NCBI RefSeq assembly: GCF_007990635.1
Contig: NZ_AP019846.1
Coordinates: 1,922,001-1,986,000 of the forward strand
DNA from: Leptotrichia hongkongensis
GTDB lineage: Bacteria > Fusobacteriota > Fusobacteriia > Fusobacteriales > Leptotrichiaceae
DNA length: 64,000 nt
Direction of reading: 5' to 3'
Below are positions 8,765 to 18,803 of this stretch, piece after piece. A program made the position numbers and the translations under genes. The notes below the pieces were generated by a model. It had not been told where the DNA came from, ran no database searches, and saw only the letters and a list, made by a program, of their open reading frames with translations. Within the stretch, counting starts at the first letter, position 1. The number at the start of each line of letters is the position of its first letter.

Positions 8765-9439
8765 ATGAGTAAAAGTATTGAAGATTATTTAAAAGGGATA
8801 TACACTTTGAAAAAGAAAAAAGAATACTCCAACAAAAAACTTGCAGAATATTTAAATATATCTCCAGCATCAGTTAGCGAAATGATAAAAAAGCTAGTAA
8901 ATGAAGGATATTTAACTATTGAAAAAAAGAAAGTGAAGCTTACTGAAAAAGGAAGTAATTTTGCATTAGATATTATTCGTAAACATAGAGTTTGGGAAGT
9001 TTTTCTATTTGAAAAACTGGGATATGATAAGGAAGATGTTCATAAAGAGGCTGAGATTTTAGAACACGTTACAAGTAACAAACTTCTTCAAAAACTTGAA
9101 AAGTTTTTATTTTATCCAAAAGAATGCCCGCATGGAAGTCCAATTTTTTATGATTTGAAAGACTTTGATGAAGGAAATGTCATAAAATTGTCAGAGGCTG
9201 AAGAAGATGATGAAATTGTTATACTGAGTGTAGAGGATAATATTGAATTATACGACTATCTGCGGGATTTAAACATAAATTTAAAAGAACAGTATATTGT
9301 TGAAAAAAAAGATCCCTTTGATGGTCCAATATATTTGAAAAGCGAAGAAAATAATAAAAAAATAGTGGCTTTTAATGCAGCAGCAATGATTGAAGTTTAT
9401 AAAAAAAATAAAGACTTGGAGGAGATTGACTATGAGTAA
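8765..9439 (+). CDS. DtxR-family metal-dependent transcriptional regulator
   Basis: 224 residues. Residues 1-60 form a winged helix-turn-helix (LAEYLNISPASVSEMIKKL), 65-130 the dimer and metal-binding domain with His74, Glu97/Glu100/His101 (EAEILEH) and Cys121-His123 (CPHGSPI), and 140-224 an SH3/FeoA-like domain. The CPHG motif and third domain point to the DtxR/IdeR/TroR branch rather than the short MntR type. AAAGGAG lies just before the ATG. It is first gene of the operon, overlaps the next gene by 8 bases and has two matching palindromes in its promoter, so it probably represses itself and the transporter when metal is abundant. Whether Mn, Zn or Fe is sensed cannot be read here. Confidence 0.9.
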   Translation: MSKSIEDYLKGIYTLKKKKEYSNKKLAEYLNISPASVSEMIKKLVNEGYLTIEKKKVKLTEKGSNFALDIIRKHRVWEVFLFEKLGYDKEDVHKEAEILEHVTSNKLLQKLEKFLFYPKECPHGSPIFYDLKDFDEGNVIKLSEAEEDDEIVILSVEDNIELYDYLRDLNINLKEQYIVEKKDPFDGPIYLKSEENNKKIVAFNAAAMIEVYKKNKDLEEIDYE

Positions 9440-10367
9440 AAACAATATTCTTAAAAAATTAAATTTATTAATTGCAATATGTGTGGTAATGATGCTACTT
9501 GTATCCTGTGGAAAAGATGGCGCTTCATCAGGAAAAAAAATAAAAGTTACGACAACAACGACAATGCTTTCTGATCTTGTAAAGACAATTGGTGGAGATA
9601 AAGTCGAAGTTACAGGACTTATGGGAGAAGGAGTAGATCCACATTTATACAGTGCCAGTGCAGGGGATATTGAAAAACTTGGAAATGCTGACATTATAGT
9701 CTATGGTGGACTACATTTGGAAGGTAAAATGACAGAAATTTTTGAAAAATTAACTTCTCAAAACAAAAATATATTAAATGTTGGAGAGAAACTGGATAAA
9801 AGTAAAATTCATCTAGTTGACCAAAATACTCCTGATCCGCATGTATGGTTCAATACAGAATTATGGGAAAAGGAAGCTGAGGCAGTAGAAGCTGAATTAA
9901 GTAAATTTGATCCTAAAAATAGTGAATATTACAAAGAAAACCTAAAAAAATATAAAGCTGAACTAAATGAACTTACAACTTATGTAAAAACAAGAATTAA
10001 GGAAATTCCTGAAAAAAGCAGAGTTCTTGTAACAGCTCACGATGCATTTAACTACTTTGGAGAACAATTTGGACTAGAAGTAAAAGCAATACAAGGTGTG
10101 TCTACAGATTCTGAAACTGGTACAAAAAATATAAGTGACTTAGCCAACTTCATTGTGCAAAGAAATATAAAAGCAATATTTGTAGAATCTTCTGTTCCGA
10201 AAAAAAGCATAGAAGCACTGCAGGAAGCTGTAAAAGCTAAAGGAAAAGAAGTTAAAATAGGTGGAGAATTATATTCAGATTCATTGGGAGATAAGGCACA
10301 TAATTCTGAAACTTATATTAAAACAGTTAAAGCAAATGCCGATACCATTGTAAATGCCTTAAAATAA
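9432..10367 (+). CDS. Metal ABC transporter substrate-binding lipoprotein (ZnuA/TroA/SitA family)
   Basis: About 311 residues from the ATG at 9432, which overlaps the regulator stop and has GGAGGA just upstream. A lipobox LLVSC anchors it outside the cytoplasmic membrane. Metal-ligand candidates of the cluster A-I family are present in order: His in GVDPHLYSAS, His in DPHVWFN, His in TAHDAFNYFG and Asp in GELYSDSLG. The typical long His-rich loop of zinc-specific ZnuA is missing, which leans towards Mn/Fe or mixed Zn use but does not prove it. Confidence 0.92.
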   Translation: MSKNNILKKLNLLIAICVVMMLLVSCGKDGASSGKKIKVTTTTTMLSDLVKTIGGDKVEVTGLMGEGVDPHLYSASAGDIEKLGNADIIVYGGLHLEGKMTEIFEKLTSQNKNILNVGEKLDKSKIHLVDQNTPDPHVWFNTELWEKEAEAVEAELSKFDPKNSEYYKENLKKYKAELNELTTYVKTRIKEIPEKSRVLVTAHDAFNYFGEQFGLEVKAIQGVSTDSETGTKNISDLANFIVQRNIKAIFVESSVPKKSIEALQEAVKAKGKEVKIGGELYSDSLGDKAHNSETYIKTVKANADTIVNALK

Positions 10368-10514
10368 AGATAGTAATTATTTTTTACTAACAAGGTTGTA
10401 AAGAATCGAATTTTATTTCTAAGGATTCAAATTAAATTTATTTTTGAGTTCTATAAAAAAATTTTTGTTAATAAAGATTTTTTCTATATTTTTCATGTTT
10501 TTTCTTTTTTAAAC

Positions 10515-10690
10515 GTAAAGGGGATCAGTCGTCATCCCCTTTACAATCTTGGCTCGTCTAAGCATTCTTTGAAAATAAAAATTAAACTCGCTTTGCTTAG
10601 ACAGAAATTTTTATTTCCAAAAAATCACGACATTTTTAGTTTAATTACAAAAATTAATTTAATTAAAAAATCTAAAGATATAAAAGAGAA
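10515..10690 (+). repeat. Dispersed structured element, copy 2 (short form)
   Basis: Starts with a perfect 11-bp hairpin GTAAAGGGGAT/ATCCCCTTTAC around loop CAGTCGTC (10515-10544). An AAATAAAAATT arm follows that pairs with AATTTTTATTT after the ACTCGC block, then AAAAAATCACGAC. It matches the first half of the long copy at 34997-35400 but lacks the second half. It separates the binding-protein gene from the ATPase gene inside the metal-uptake operon. The bases 10368-10510 hold no gene. Confidence 0.65.
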
Positions 10691-10748
10691 AATAATTACT
10701 AAATAAATATAATGGAATAATTTTTACAATTTAGGAGAAGGAGGAAAG

Positions 10749-11516
10749 ATGATTTCTGATGATGTTATTATAAAAGTTGAGGATTTGACAATAGCCTACG
10801 AGGATAAACCTGTTTTATGGGATGTTGAGCTGGATATCAAAAAAGGTATTCTTATGGCTATTGTTGGACCGAATGGTGCGGGGAAATCGACTTTGATTAA
10901 AGCTATGCTTGATTTGATAAAGCCTATTACTGGAGAAGTTAGGTTTTATGATGAAAAATATAGCAAAGTACGTGATAAAATAGCGTATGTGCCTCAAAGA
11001 GGTAGTGTTGACTGGGATTTTCCTACTACTGTATTTGATGTTGTGGAAATGGGGCGTTACGGGAAAGTTGGATGGTTAAAGAAAGTTAGAAAAATTGATA
11101 AGGAAAAGACTAAGGAAGCTATTCACAAAGTGGAAATGGATGAATTTTCAGATAGACAGATAAGCCAGCTATCTGGTGGGCAGCAACAAAGAGTATTTTT
11201 GGCAAGAGCCTTAGTGCAGGATGCAGAGATATACTTTATGGATGAGCCTTTTCAAGGCGTTGACAGCAAAACTGAAAAATCTATTGTGAATATTCTAAAA
11301 AAATTACGGGATGAGAAAAAGACTGTAATCGTTGTTCATCATGATTTACAAACAGTAAAGGATTATTTTGACTACGTAACATTTATAAATGTTTCTGTTA
11401 TAGCTTCTGGTCCTGTAGAGGAAATTTTTACTCCTGAAAATATTGAAAAAACATATAAAAGTAAAAAATTAACTCAAGATAATAAAAATCATCTTGAAAT
11501 TGAAAAGGAGGATTAA
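10749..11516 (+). CDS. Metal ABC transporter ATP-binding protein (ZnuC/TroB/SitB family)
   Basis: 255 residues with Walker A GPNGAGKST, Q-loop VPQRG, signature LSGGQQQR, Walker B AEIYFMDEP and the H-loop His in VVHHDL. It powers uptake through the two permeases that follow. AGGAGAAGGAGG lies before the ATG. The gap of 381 bases to the binding-protein gene contains a dispersed element but no evident terminator with a T-run, so one transcript is possible, perhaps with altered stability. Confidence 0.93.
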   Translation: MISDDVIIKVEDLTIAYEDKPVLWDVELDIKKGILMAIVGPNGAGKSTLIKAMLDLIKPITGEVRFYDEKYSKVRDKIAYVPQRGSVDWDFPTTVFDVVEMGRYGKVGWLKKVRKIDKEKTKEAIHKVEMDEFSDRQISQLSGGQQQRVFLARALVQDAEIYFMDEPFQGVDSKTEKSIVNILKKLRDEKKTVIVVHHDLQTVKDYFDYVTFINVSVIASGPVEEIFTPENIEKTYKSKKLTQDNKNHLEIEKED

Positions 11517-11517
11517 A

Positions 11518-12474
11518 ATGCATATATTAAATCTTCTTGTTTCAGATCATACTTTTAGGACAGTTGCACTTGGCTGTTCATTACTTGGAATGGTTTCTGG
11601 AATACTTGGATGTTTTGCTGTTTTACGGAAGCAAAGTTTATTGGGAGATGCAGTTTCTCATGCTTCACTTCCTGGAGTCTGCTTGGCTTTTTTATTTACA
11701 AATGTGAAAAATACAGAAGTTTTGCTGCTTGGAGCCTTGTTGACTGGGATTGTATGTATTGGTTTGATTCAGATAATTCAAAATTATACAAAAATAAAAT
11801 TTGACAGTGCTTTGGCATTGATTTTATCGGTATTTTTTGGATTGGGATTAGTCTTGCTTTCTTATTTAAATAAATTGCCAGGTGCAAATAAATCAGGATT
11901 AAATAAATTTATTTTTGGACAAGCGTCAACATTTATTAAAAGAGATGTAAATATTATCCTCGTTACAGGGATTGTTCTTCTAATTATAATTATTCTTTTC
12001 TGGAAGGAATTTAAAATTGTTTCGTTTGACTCTGATTTTGCTAAAACATTGGGATTTCCAAGCAAGAAAATCGAAATATTAATTTCCATATTGATTGTAA
12101 CTACTGTAATAATAGGTATTCAGGCAGCAGGAGTAATACTAATAAGTGCAATGCTTATTTCTCCAGCAGTTGCAGCACGGCAATGGACAGACAAACTTTC
12201 AATTATGGTAATTCTGGCAGCATTTTTTGGTGGAATATCAGGTCTGTTTGGAACTTTGATAAGTATAAGTGAAAGCAATTTGCCAACTGGACCTGTTATC
12301 GTTATAATTATAAGTATAATCGTAGTTATTAGTATTCTTTTCTCAAATAAAAGAGGGATTATATTTAAAATTATAAGAAATCAGAAAAGAAAAAAAGAAT
12401 TTAGAGAAAAACTTAAAAATAAAAAAATAGAATTAAATAGTTTAAAAATAAATAATTTGGAAAGGGGGAAATAA
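11518..12474 (+). CDS. Metal ABC transporter permease, ABC-3 family (first)
   Basis: About 318 residues from the ATG at 11518, right after the ATPase stop and 7 bases after AAGGAGG. The protein has eight or nine hydrophobic segments and the ABC-3 family signature (SLLGMVSGILGCFAVLRKQ, LGDAVSHASLPG, AAGVILISAMLISPA). The tail after residue 280 is charged and cytoplasmic. It shares the transporter with the next gene. Confidence 0.92.
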   Translation: MHILNLLVSDHTFRTVALGCSLLGMVSGILGCFAVLRKQSLLGDAVSHASLPGVCLAFLFTNVKNTEVLLLGALLTGIVCIGLIQIIQNYTKIKFDSALALILSVFFGLGLVLLSYLNKLPGANKSGLNKFIFGQASTFIKRDVNIILVTGIVLLIIIILFWKEFKIVSFDSDFAKTLGFPSKKIEILISILIVTTVIIGIQAAGVILISAMLISPAVAARQWTDKLSIMVILAAFFGGISGLFGTLISISESNLPTGPVIVIIISIIVVISILFSNKRGIIFKIIRNQKRKKEFREKLKNKKIELNSLKINNLERGK

Positions 12475-12477
12475 ATT

Positions 12478-13572
12478 ATGGGTTTTTCGTTAGAAATACA
12501 GCTTATTGCAATAATGGTCGCAAGTGCCTGTTCGATTTTGGGAACATTTCTGGTTTTAAAACGTATGGCAATGGTGTCAGATGCGATTACACACACTATT
12601 TTACTTGGAATTGTAGTTGCATTTTTTGCAGTTCACGATTTGAATTCCCCTTTGTTAATAGTAGGTGCAGGAATAGTTGGCGTTTTAACTGTTTATCTTG
12701 TGGAACTTCTTAATTCTACAAAACTTGTCAAGGAAGATTCTGCAATTGGAGTGGTTTTTCCATTGTTATTCAGTATAGCTGTAATTTTGATCTCAAAATA
12801 TGCTGGAAATGTACATTTGGATGTTGATTCAGTATTATTGGGAGAGTTGGCATTTGCACCGTTTAATCGGGTACAAATATTTGGTTTTAGTGTTGCAAAA
12901 GGGCTAGTTACAACTTTTGTAATATTTTTAATAAACGTTTCTTTCGTTATTATTTTTTTCAAGGAATTAAAAATTTCAGTATTTGACAAGGCTCTTGCGA
13001 TAACGCTTGGAATGAAGCCGATATTGATTCACTACATGCTTATGTCGCTTGTGTCAATGACGGCAGTAGCTTCATTTGAGGCAGTAGGTTCAATACTGGT
13101 AGTTGCCTTTATGATTGGACCTCCAATTACAGCATATTTATTAACAGATAAATTAAAAGTAATGATAGGATTGAGCATCGTTCTAGGAGCTGCGGCAAGT
13201 GTGGCTGGATTTCATTTTGCAAGGCTTTTTGACATTTCAATCGCAGGAAGTATCGCAGTTGCAATTGGTATAATTTTTCTTTTGACATTGATATTTTCTC
13301 CGAAAAAAGGGCTTATTTTTACAATAAATCGAAAAAAATCTCAAAAAATGACATTTTCTGTCAGAATTTTGCTAATCCATTTATCAAACCATGCAAATAC
13401 TAAGCAGGAAAAAGATGAATGCGGAATTGAAACAATTGATAGTCATCTTCGTTGGAATAAAAGTTTTTTAGATAAAGTTATTGAAAAAGCAAAAAAGGAA
13501 AAATATATTTATGTGGATAATGATGTTTTCAAGGTTTCTGAAAAAGGAGAAAAATATTTACTAAATATCTAA
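12478..13572 (+). CDS. Metal ABC transporter permease, ABC-3 family (second), with C-terminal winged-helix-like tail
   Basis: 364 residues. Residues 1-275 are a normal ABC-3 permease (FLVLKRMAMVSDAITHTILLG, FEAVGSILVVAFMIGPP). The last 85 or so are hydrophilic and end in KAKKEKYIYVDND then FKVSEKGEKYLLNI, which reads like the recognition helix and wing of a DtxR-type domain. Related manganese permeases of the TroD type are also about this long, and a permease-DtxR fusion is known in Chlamydia (YtgCR). Function of the tail here is inference. Last gene of the operon. Confidence 0.9.
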   Translation: MGFSLEIQLIAIMVASACSILGTFLVLKRMAMVSDAITHTILLGIVVAFFAVHDLNSPLLIVGAGIVGVLTVYLVELLNSTKLVKEDSAIGVVFPLLFSIAVILISKYAGNVHLDVDSVLLGELAFAPFNRVQIFGFSVAKGLVTTFVIFLINVSFVIIFFKELKISVFDKALAITLGMKPILIHYMLMSLVSMTAVASFEAVGSILVVAFMIGPPITAYLLTDKLKVMIGLSIVLGAAASVAGFHFARLFDISIAGSIAVAIGIIFLLTLIFSPKKGLIFTINRKKSQKMTFSVRILLIHLSNHANTKQEKDECGIETIDSHLRWNKSFLDKVIEKAKKEKYIYVDNDVFKVSEKGEKYLLNI

Positions 13573-13691
13573 TATTATATCCATTCAAATAAAAAATTTA
13601 TTATAAATTCTTATTTAACAAAGGGACAAAATCTCTTATTACTAAATTTCTATTTTTTTAATTAATAAATTTAAAATAAATCAACTATTAT

Positions 13692-13730
13692 GGATTGTTT
13701 TTTATAAATTATATGAAACAATCCTTTTTA
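13692..13730 (+). terminator. Terminator of the metal-uptake operon
   Basis: Perfect 9-bp stem GGATTGTTT/AAACAATCC with a short AT loop followed by TTTTTAT. The rest of 13573-14070 is very AT-rich and shows no gene. Confidence 0.8.
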
Positions 13731-14074
13731 TATTACTTTTCTCCAATACAAGGCTCCATTCGTTTAAAATTTTTCTAATTTACTTTGTCTGCCTCTAAAA
13801 TATATCGAATACTAACTTAGTTAGAAGAACAAAAAACTGTATTTTATTTATTTTATAATAAGAAATCTAAATTTTTTATTTAAAAAATTCATACAAAATC
13901 TAACATTTAAATAAGAAATATTATAAATAGTAAGCTCATAACAAATTCAAAAATTTATGATATATATAATTAAAATAAGATAAATAAATTTTTTTTATCC
14001 TAATTAATAGTATAAAAAATCTAAAAATTCGGAAAAATAGGGAACTATGAAATTATATATTTTTTTTATGAAAC

Positions 14075-14129
14075 TTGAAAAACACAAAATATTGTGTTAT
14101 CATTATGTTATAAAAACAATATATAGTGT
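14075..14129 (+). promoter_or_regulatory. nrdDG promoter with two NrdR-type boxes
   Basis: Box 1 ACACAAAATATTGTGT (14082-14097) and box 2 AAACAATATATAGTGT (14114-14129) start 32 bases apart. Tandem boxes with three helical turns between them are the known NrdR arrangement. Box 1 fills the 17-base spacer between TTGAAA (14075-14080) and TATCAT (14098-14103). An nrdR gene is not in the window. Confidence 0.75.
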
Positions 14130-14238
14130 TTTAGGTAAAAAAACCTGAATGAATTAGATATGTTTAGAGGGATAAGGGAAATTGATGGTTTGCAGAAAAG
14201 TGGAAAAATATGAAAGTAAAAATAAGGGAGGAATAAAA

Positions 14239-16431
14239 ATGCAACCACAATTAACAGAAAATTTAAAAAATATAATAGCAGGAATAGTGAATGTTGAAAG
14301 CAACGATACTTGCAATGAAAATGCTAATATGTCTTCAATGACACCAGCGGGACAAATGATGAAATTTGCAAGTGAAGTATCAAAAATTTACGCTTTGGAA
14401 AATTTAGTTTCACCAAGATTCAAAAAAGCTCATGAAAAAGGGCTTATTCATATTCACGATTTGGATTTTTATTCCAGTAAAACTACAACTTGCCTGCAAT
14501 ATGACTTGGCAGATATGTTTGAAAATGGTTTTTATACTAAGCATGGATACATTAGGGAAGCACAAAGTATTTCCACTTATGCAACACTTGCTACCATTAT
14601 TTTTCAGACAAATCAAAATGAACAGCATGGTGGACAAGCAATACCGGCATTTGACTTCTATATGGCAAAAGGTGTGCTAAAATCGTTTAGACGGCACTTG
14701 AAAAGAAGAATTTTGAGCTTCGTAGAAATTAAAAATGGAGTGGAAATTACACAAGAATATGAAAAAAATGCTAAAGAATTTTTGAAAAAAAATGTTTCTT
14801 CGATTAAATGCAATGAAAATGAAATCAAATTACTGGAAGAATACTTTAAAATAAATAGAGATGATTTAATTAAGTTGCTAGTTGAGGCTTATGATGATAC
14901 TCAAAATGAAACTTATCAAGCAATGGAAGGATTTTTGCATAATTTGAACACAATGCACTCTCGTGGTGGAAATCAAGTTGTCTTTTCTTCAATAAATTAT
15001 GGAACTGATACCTCAGAAGAAGGTAGAATGGTTATCCGTGAATTATTAAAGGCGACATCAAGCGGACTCGGTAAAAATGAAACTCCAATTTTTCCGATAC
15101 AAATTTTTAAGGTAAAGGAAGGGCTTAATTATTCTGACAATGACTATGAACTAGCTAGAAGCGACTTTGATGGAATTTTGGAAACTGTAAAAAAACAAAA
15201 AATTTCTTATGACGATAATTCAGAAAATAAAAAATCACTTTTTGAAACACCAAATTTTGACTTGTTATTATTGTCTTGTGAAACTTCAAGCAGAAGATTA
15301 TTTCCAAACTTTGTATTTCTGGATTCTGAATTTAACAGACACGAAAAATGGAGAATGGATGATCCAGAAAGATACAAATATGAAATCGCAACAATGGGTT
15401 GCCGAACACGTGTATTTGAAAATGTAAATGGTGAAAAAACTAGCCTTGGACGTGGTAATTTGTCCTTTACAAGTATTAATTTCCCTAGAATTGCGATTTT
15501 GACTAGAAAAAATGTAGAAAAAGAGATTACAGAAATGGAAAAAGATGGAAAATTTGCGAATGAAGAAGAAAAAAATAATAAAAAAGTTGAACTTTTAACA
15601 GAAGAATTTCAAAAAAGAGTGCTTGAAGCAACATATTTAGTTGGAGATCAACTTTATGAACGTTACAATTTCCAAAGAACAGCTTTGGCAAAACAATTTC
15701 CATTTATGAGAAGCAATAATTTATGGAAAGGGCTTGGAGAAAAAGATGGAAATGATGAAGTTGGAGATGCGATAAATACAGGTTCTCTTTCAATTGGTTT
15801 TGTTGGAGGGGCAAATGCGATGTATGCTTTATTTGATGCAGAACACGGAACAAGTGAAGTTGCTTATAAGGTGCTTTATGATACGATTGAAAAAATGGGT
15901 ACAGTTGCAGATGAATTTAGAGATAAGTATCATTTGAATTATTCAATTTTGGCAACTCCGGCAGAAAGTTTGGCAGGAAGATTTTTGCGTATCGATAGAA
16001 ATGAGTTTGGAATAATTAAAAATGTTACAGACAGAGATTATTACGTAAATTCATTCCATATTGACGTAAAAAAAGAAATCAGTCTTTTTGATAAAATTAG
16101 AAAGGAAGCGCCGTTTCATAAACTAACAAAAGGAGGGCATATCACTTATGTTGAACTGGATGGAGAAGCTCGTAAAAATATAGGTGTTATGCTAAAAATT
16201 GTAAAAGTTATGAAAGATACGGGAATTGGCTACGGTTCGATAAACCACCCTGTTGACAGATGTAGAGATTGCGGAACAGAAGCCATAATTTATGATAAAT
16301 GTCCAATTTGCGGAAGTCACAATATTTCTAGAATTAGAAGAATAACAGGTTACTTGACAGGAGACTTGGACAGCTGGAACAGTGCAAAACAGGCTGAAGA
16401 GCAGGATAGAGTAAAACACGGCGTAAAATAA
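14239..16431 (+). CDS. nrdD: Anaerobic (class III) ribonucleoside-triphosphate reductase
   Basis: 730 residues from the ATG at 14239, preceded by GGGAGGA; the in-frame ATG at 14182 has a poorer site. The enzyme reduces ribonucleoside triphosphates with a glycyl radical under anaerobic conditions. Seen: four Cys of the zinc site near residues 675, 678, 688 and 691 (CRDC and CPIC), then the glycyl-radical motif RRITGYLTG with Gly704. No N-terminal ATP-cone of about 90 residues is apparent, so activity control by ATP/dATP may be lacking or different. nrdG follows after 23 bases. Confidence 0.93.
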   Translation: MQPQLTENLKNIIAGIVNVESNDTCNENANMSSMTPAGQMMKFASEVSKIYALENLVSPRFKKAHEKGLIHIHDLDFYSSKTTTCLQYDLADMFENGFYTKHGYIREAQSISTYATLATIIFQTNQNEQHGGQAIPAFDFYMAKGVLKSFRRHLKRRILSFVEIKNGVEITQEYEKNAKEFLKKNVSSIKCNENEIKLLEEYFKINRDDLIKLLVEAYDDTQNETYQAMEGFLHNLNTMHSRGGNQVVFSSINYGTDTSEEGRMVIRELLKATSSGLGKNETPIFPIQIFKVKEGLNYSDNDYELARSDFDGILETVKKQKISYDDNSENKKSLFETPNFDLLLLSCETSSRRLFPNFVFLDSEFNRHEKWRMDDPERYKYEIATMGCRTRVFENVNGEKTSLGRGNLSFTSINFPRIAILTRKNVEKEITEMEKDGKFANEEEKNNKKVELLTEEFQKRVLEATYLVGDQLYERYNFQRTALAKQFPFMRSNNLWKGLGEKDGNDEVGDAINTGSLSIGFVGGANAMYALFDAEHGTSEVAYKVLYDTIEKMGTVADEFRDKYHLNYSILATPAESLAGRFLRIDRNEFGIIKNVTDRDYYVNSFHIDVKKEISLFDKIRKEAPFHKLTKGGHITYVELDGEARKNIGVMLKIVKVMKDTGIGYGSINHPVDRCRDCGTEAIIYDKCPICGSHNISRIRRITGYLTGDLDSWNSAKQAEEQDRVKHGVK

Positions 16432-16454
16432 TGCAAAAAGTGAGGTAATTTAAA

Positions 16455-16976
16455 GTGAATAAAGAACAGGAAAAAAATTCAGAAAATCTAAAAAATAATT
16501 TTACATTAAGGCTTTTAATGACTTATAAGGAAACCATTGTTGATGGTATCGGTCTTCGTTATTCACTTTATTTTGCAGGTTGCTCACACGCCTGTCCTGG
16601 CTGCCACAACGAATATTCATGGAACCCCAATCACGGAAATGTACTCACATATGAAAAACTAGAAGAAATTGCTAAGGAAATAAATGAGAACACCTTGCTT
16701 GATGGAATCACAATAAGTGGCGGCGATCCTCTTTTTAATCCCACAGATATGTTAAAAGTGCTAAAATTTCTAAAAGCAAAGACAGGAAAAAATATATGGC
16801 TTTATACGGGCTATACAATTGAACAGTTACGTGAAGATGAATTCCGTAAAAAATGCCTCAAATATGTAGATGTACTAGTTGACGGACGATTTGTAAAAGA
16901 ACTTTATGACCCAAATATAAAATTTAGAGGAAGCAGTAATCAGAGAATTATTAATAAAGAAGAATTCCTTATTTAA
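16455..16976 (+). CDS. nrdG: Anaerobic ribonucleotide reductase activating protein (radical SAM)
   Basis: 173 residues starting with GTG after GTGAGGT. The radical-SAM iron-sulfur motif is Cys43-xxx-Cys47-xx-Cys50 (CSHACPGC), and the SAM-binding GG motif appears as TISGGDPLFN. It makes the glycyl radical on NrdD using a 4Fe-4S cluster and SAM. Directly downstream of nrdD, so both share the NrdR-type promoter. Confidence 0.93.
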   Translation: MNKEQEKNSENLKNNFTLRLLMTYKETIVDGIGLRYSLYFAGCSHACPGCHNEYSWNPNHGNVLTYEKLEEIAKEINENTLLDGITISGGDPLFNPTDMLKVLKFLKAKTGKNIWLYTGYTIEQLREDEFRKKCLKYVDVLVDGRFVKELYDPNIKFRGSSNQRIINKEEFLI

Positions 16977-17096
16977 ATCTTAAAAAATAAAAATTTCATT
17001 TTATACCAAAAACATATAGAAAAAACTCAAAAATAATGCTAAAATACTTGTATAATATTATGTTTTATAAAAAATTTTAATAAATAGAGGTGAAAA

Positions 17097-18641
17097 GTGA
17101 AAGAAAAAATTATTATCATCGATTTTGGTTCACAATACAGCCAATTAATTGCCAGAAGAATTAGAGAGATGGAAGTTTATTGTGAAATTGTGCCTTTAAT
17201 TGATATTGAAAAAATAAAAAATGGAGAAGAAAAGGTAAAAGGTATCATCTTTTCAGGAGGCCCTGCTTCAGTTTATGAAAAAGGCGCTCCAACTGTAAAT
17301 CCTGAAGTATTTAACTTAAATCTTCCTATTTTGGGCATTTGCTATGGAATGCAACTAATCACACACTTAAACGGCGGAAAAGTTGAAAAGGCAGATTCAA
17401 GAGAGTTTGGGAAAGCTGTATTAGAAGTAGAAAATAACGACAATCCTTTGTTTACAGGAGTAAAAAAATCTTCTAACATCTGGATGAGCCACAACGATCA
17501 CATCACAGAATTGCCAACAGGCTTTGAAATTATCGCAAAAACAGATTCATCAATTGCCGCAATTACAAACAACAACGGAATTTATGCACTTCAATTCCAC
17601 CCAGAAGTAGTACATTCTGAATGTGGAACACAAATTTTGGAAAACTTTGTATTTAACATCTGTAAATGTGAAAAAAACTGGAAAATTTCAAGTTTTATTA
17701 CTGAAAAAACAAAATCCATCAAGGAAACCGTCGGAGATGAACACGTACTGCTTGCTCTTTCTGGTGGAGTAGATTCATCAGTCGCCGCAGTTCTGATTAA
17801 CAACGCAATAGGACATCAGCTTACTTGTATGTTTGTAGATACTGGTCTTCTAAGAAAAGATGAAGGAAAAAAAGTTCTTGAATATTACAAAAAGCACTTT
17901 GACTTAAACATTGTTTTCGTTGATGCAAAAGACAGATTTTTAAACAAATTAAAAGGTGTAGATGAGCCTGAAGCCAAGAGAAAAATCATTGGAAACGAAT
18001 TTATCGAAGTATTTAACGAAGAAATTAGAAAACTTAAAGGACAGGAAGGTGCAAAATTCCTAGCACAAGGTACAATCTATCCTGATGTAATCGAATCACA
18101 GTCTATAAAAGGCCCTTCTCACACAATAAAATCTCACCATAACGTAGGAGGATTGCCAGAAGACTTGCAATTTGAACTGTTAGAACCTTTAAAAGAATTA
18201 TTTAAAGATGAAGTAAGAAAAGTAGGACATGAACTTGGACTGCCTAACACAATTATAAAAAGACACCCATTCCCAGGCCCAGGACTTGGAATCAGAGTTA
18301 TCGGAGAAATAACCCCTGACAAAGTAAAAATCCTTCAAGAAGCCGATGATATCTTTATCACAGAACTAATGGCACAAGGACTTTACGACAAAGTAGATCA
18401 AGCATTCGTAACATTACTGCCTGTAAAAACTGTTGGAGTTATGGGCGATCAAAGAACTTACGAATACGTAGCGGCTATTCGTTCAGTAAATACCATCGAC
18501 TTCATGACTGCTACTTGGAGCAAACTTCCATACGAATTTCTAGAAGAAGTGTCAAATAAAATTATAAATAAGGTGAATGGGATTAACAGAATTGTGTATG
18601 ATATTTCTTCTAAGCCGCCGGGGACAATTGAGTGGGAATAA
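17097..18641 (+). CDS. guaA: GMP synthase (glutamine-hydrolysing)
   Basis: 514 residues, the usual GuaA length. Residues 1-190 are a class I glutamine amidotransferase with GICYGMQ (catalytic Cys), and the His-Glu pair in QFHPEV. The ATP pyrophosphatase domain follows with the P-loop LSGGVDSSV, and the protein ends in the dimer domain motif KPPGTIEWE. It converts XMP to GMP in purine synthesis. The start is GTG, 5 bases after GAGGTG. The 120-base leader shows no purine riboswitch. Confidence 0.96.
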   Translation: MKEKIIIIDFGSQYSQLIARRIREMEVYCEIVPLIDIEKIKNGEEKVKGIIFSGGPASVYEKGAPTVNPEVFNLNLPILGICYGMQLITHLNGGKVEKADSREFGKAVLEVENNDNPLFTGVKKSSNIWMSHNDHITELPTGFEIIAKTDSSIAAITNNNGIYALQFHPEVVHSECGTQILENFVFNICKCEKNWKISSFITEKTKSIKETVGDEHVLLALSGGVDSSVAAVLINNAIGHQLTCMFVDTGLLRKDEGKKVLEYYKKHFDLNIVFVDAKDRFLNKLKGVDEPEAKRKIIGNEFIEVFNEEIRKLKGQEGAKFLAQGTIYPDVIESQSIKGPSHTIKSHHNVGGLPEDLQFELLEPLKELFKDEVRKVGHELGLPNTIIKRHPFPGPGLGIRVIGEITPDKVKILQEADDIFITELMAQGLYDKVDQAFVTLLPVKTVGVMGDQRTYEYVAAIRSVNTIDFMTATWSKLPYEFLEEVSNKIINKVNGINRIVYDISSKPPGTIEWE

Positions 18642-18803
18642 TAGAAAACATCAGGAACAATACACACGATAAATAAAATTTATCATTTGCATTCTCTGTT
18701 TTTGAACTTTAGTTCAATATTTTTAATCAAAATAAAATTATCGCTATATTTTAATTTGAAATTATATTATAATATAAAAAATTTTTATATCTGGGCGATT
18801 AAT

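Noticed and set aside
9281-9694. Minus-strand frame of 137 codons opposite the metal-binding protein gene
   Set aside because: It overlaps two well-supported genes and has no family or start signal.
16977-17096. Purine riboswitch upstream of guaA
   Set aside because: The 120-base leader lacks the conserved purine-aptamer core and has only AT-rich sequence with a TATAAT-like box.
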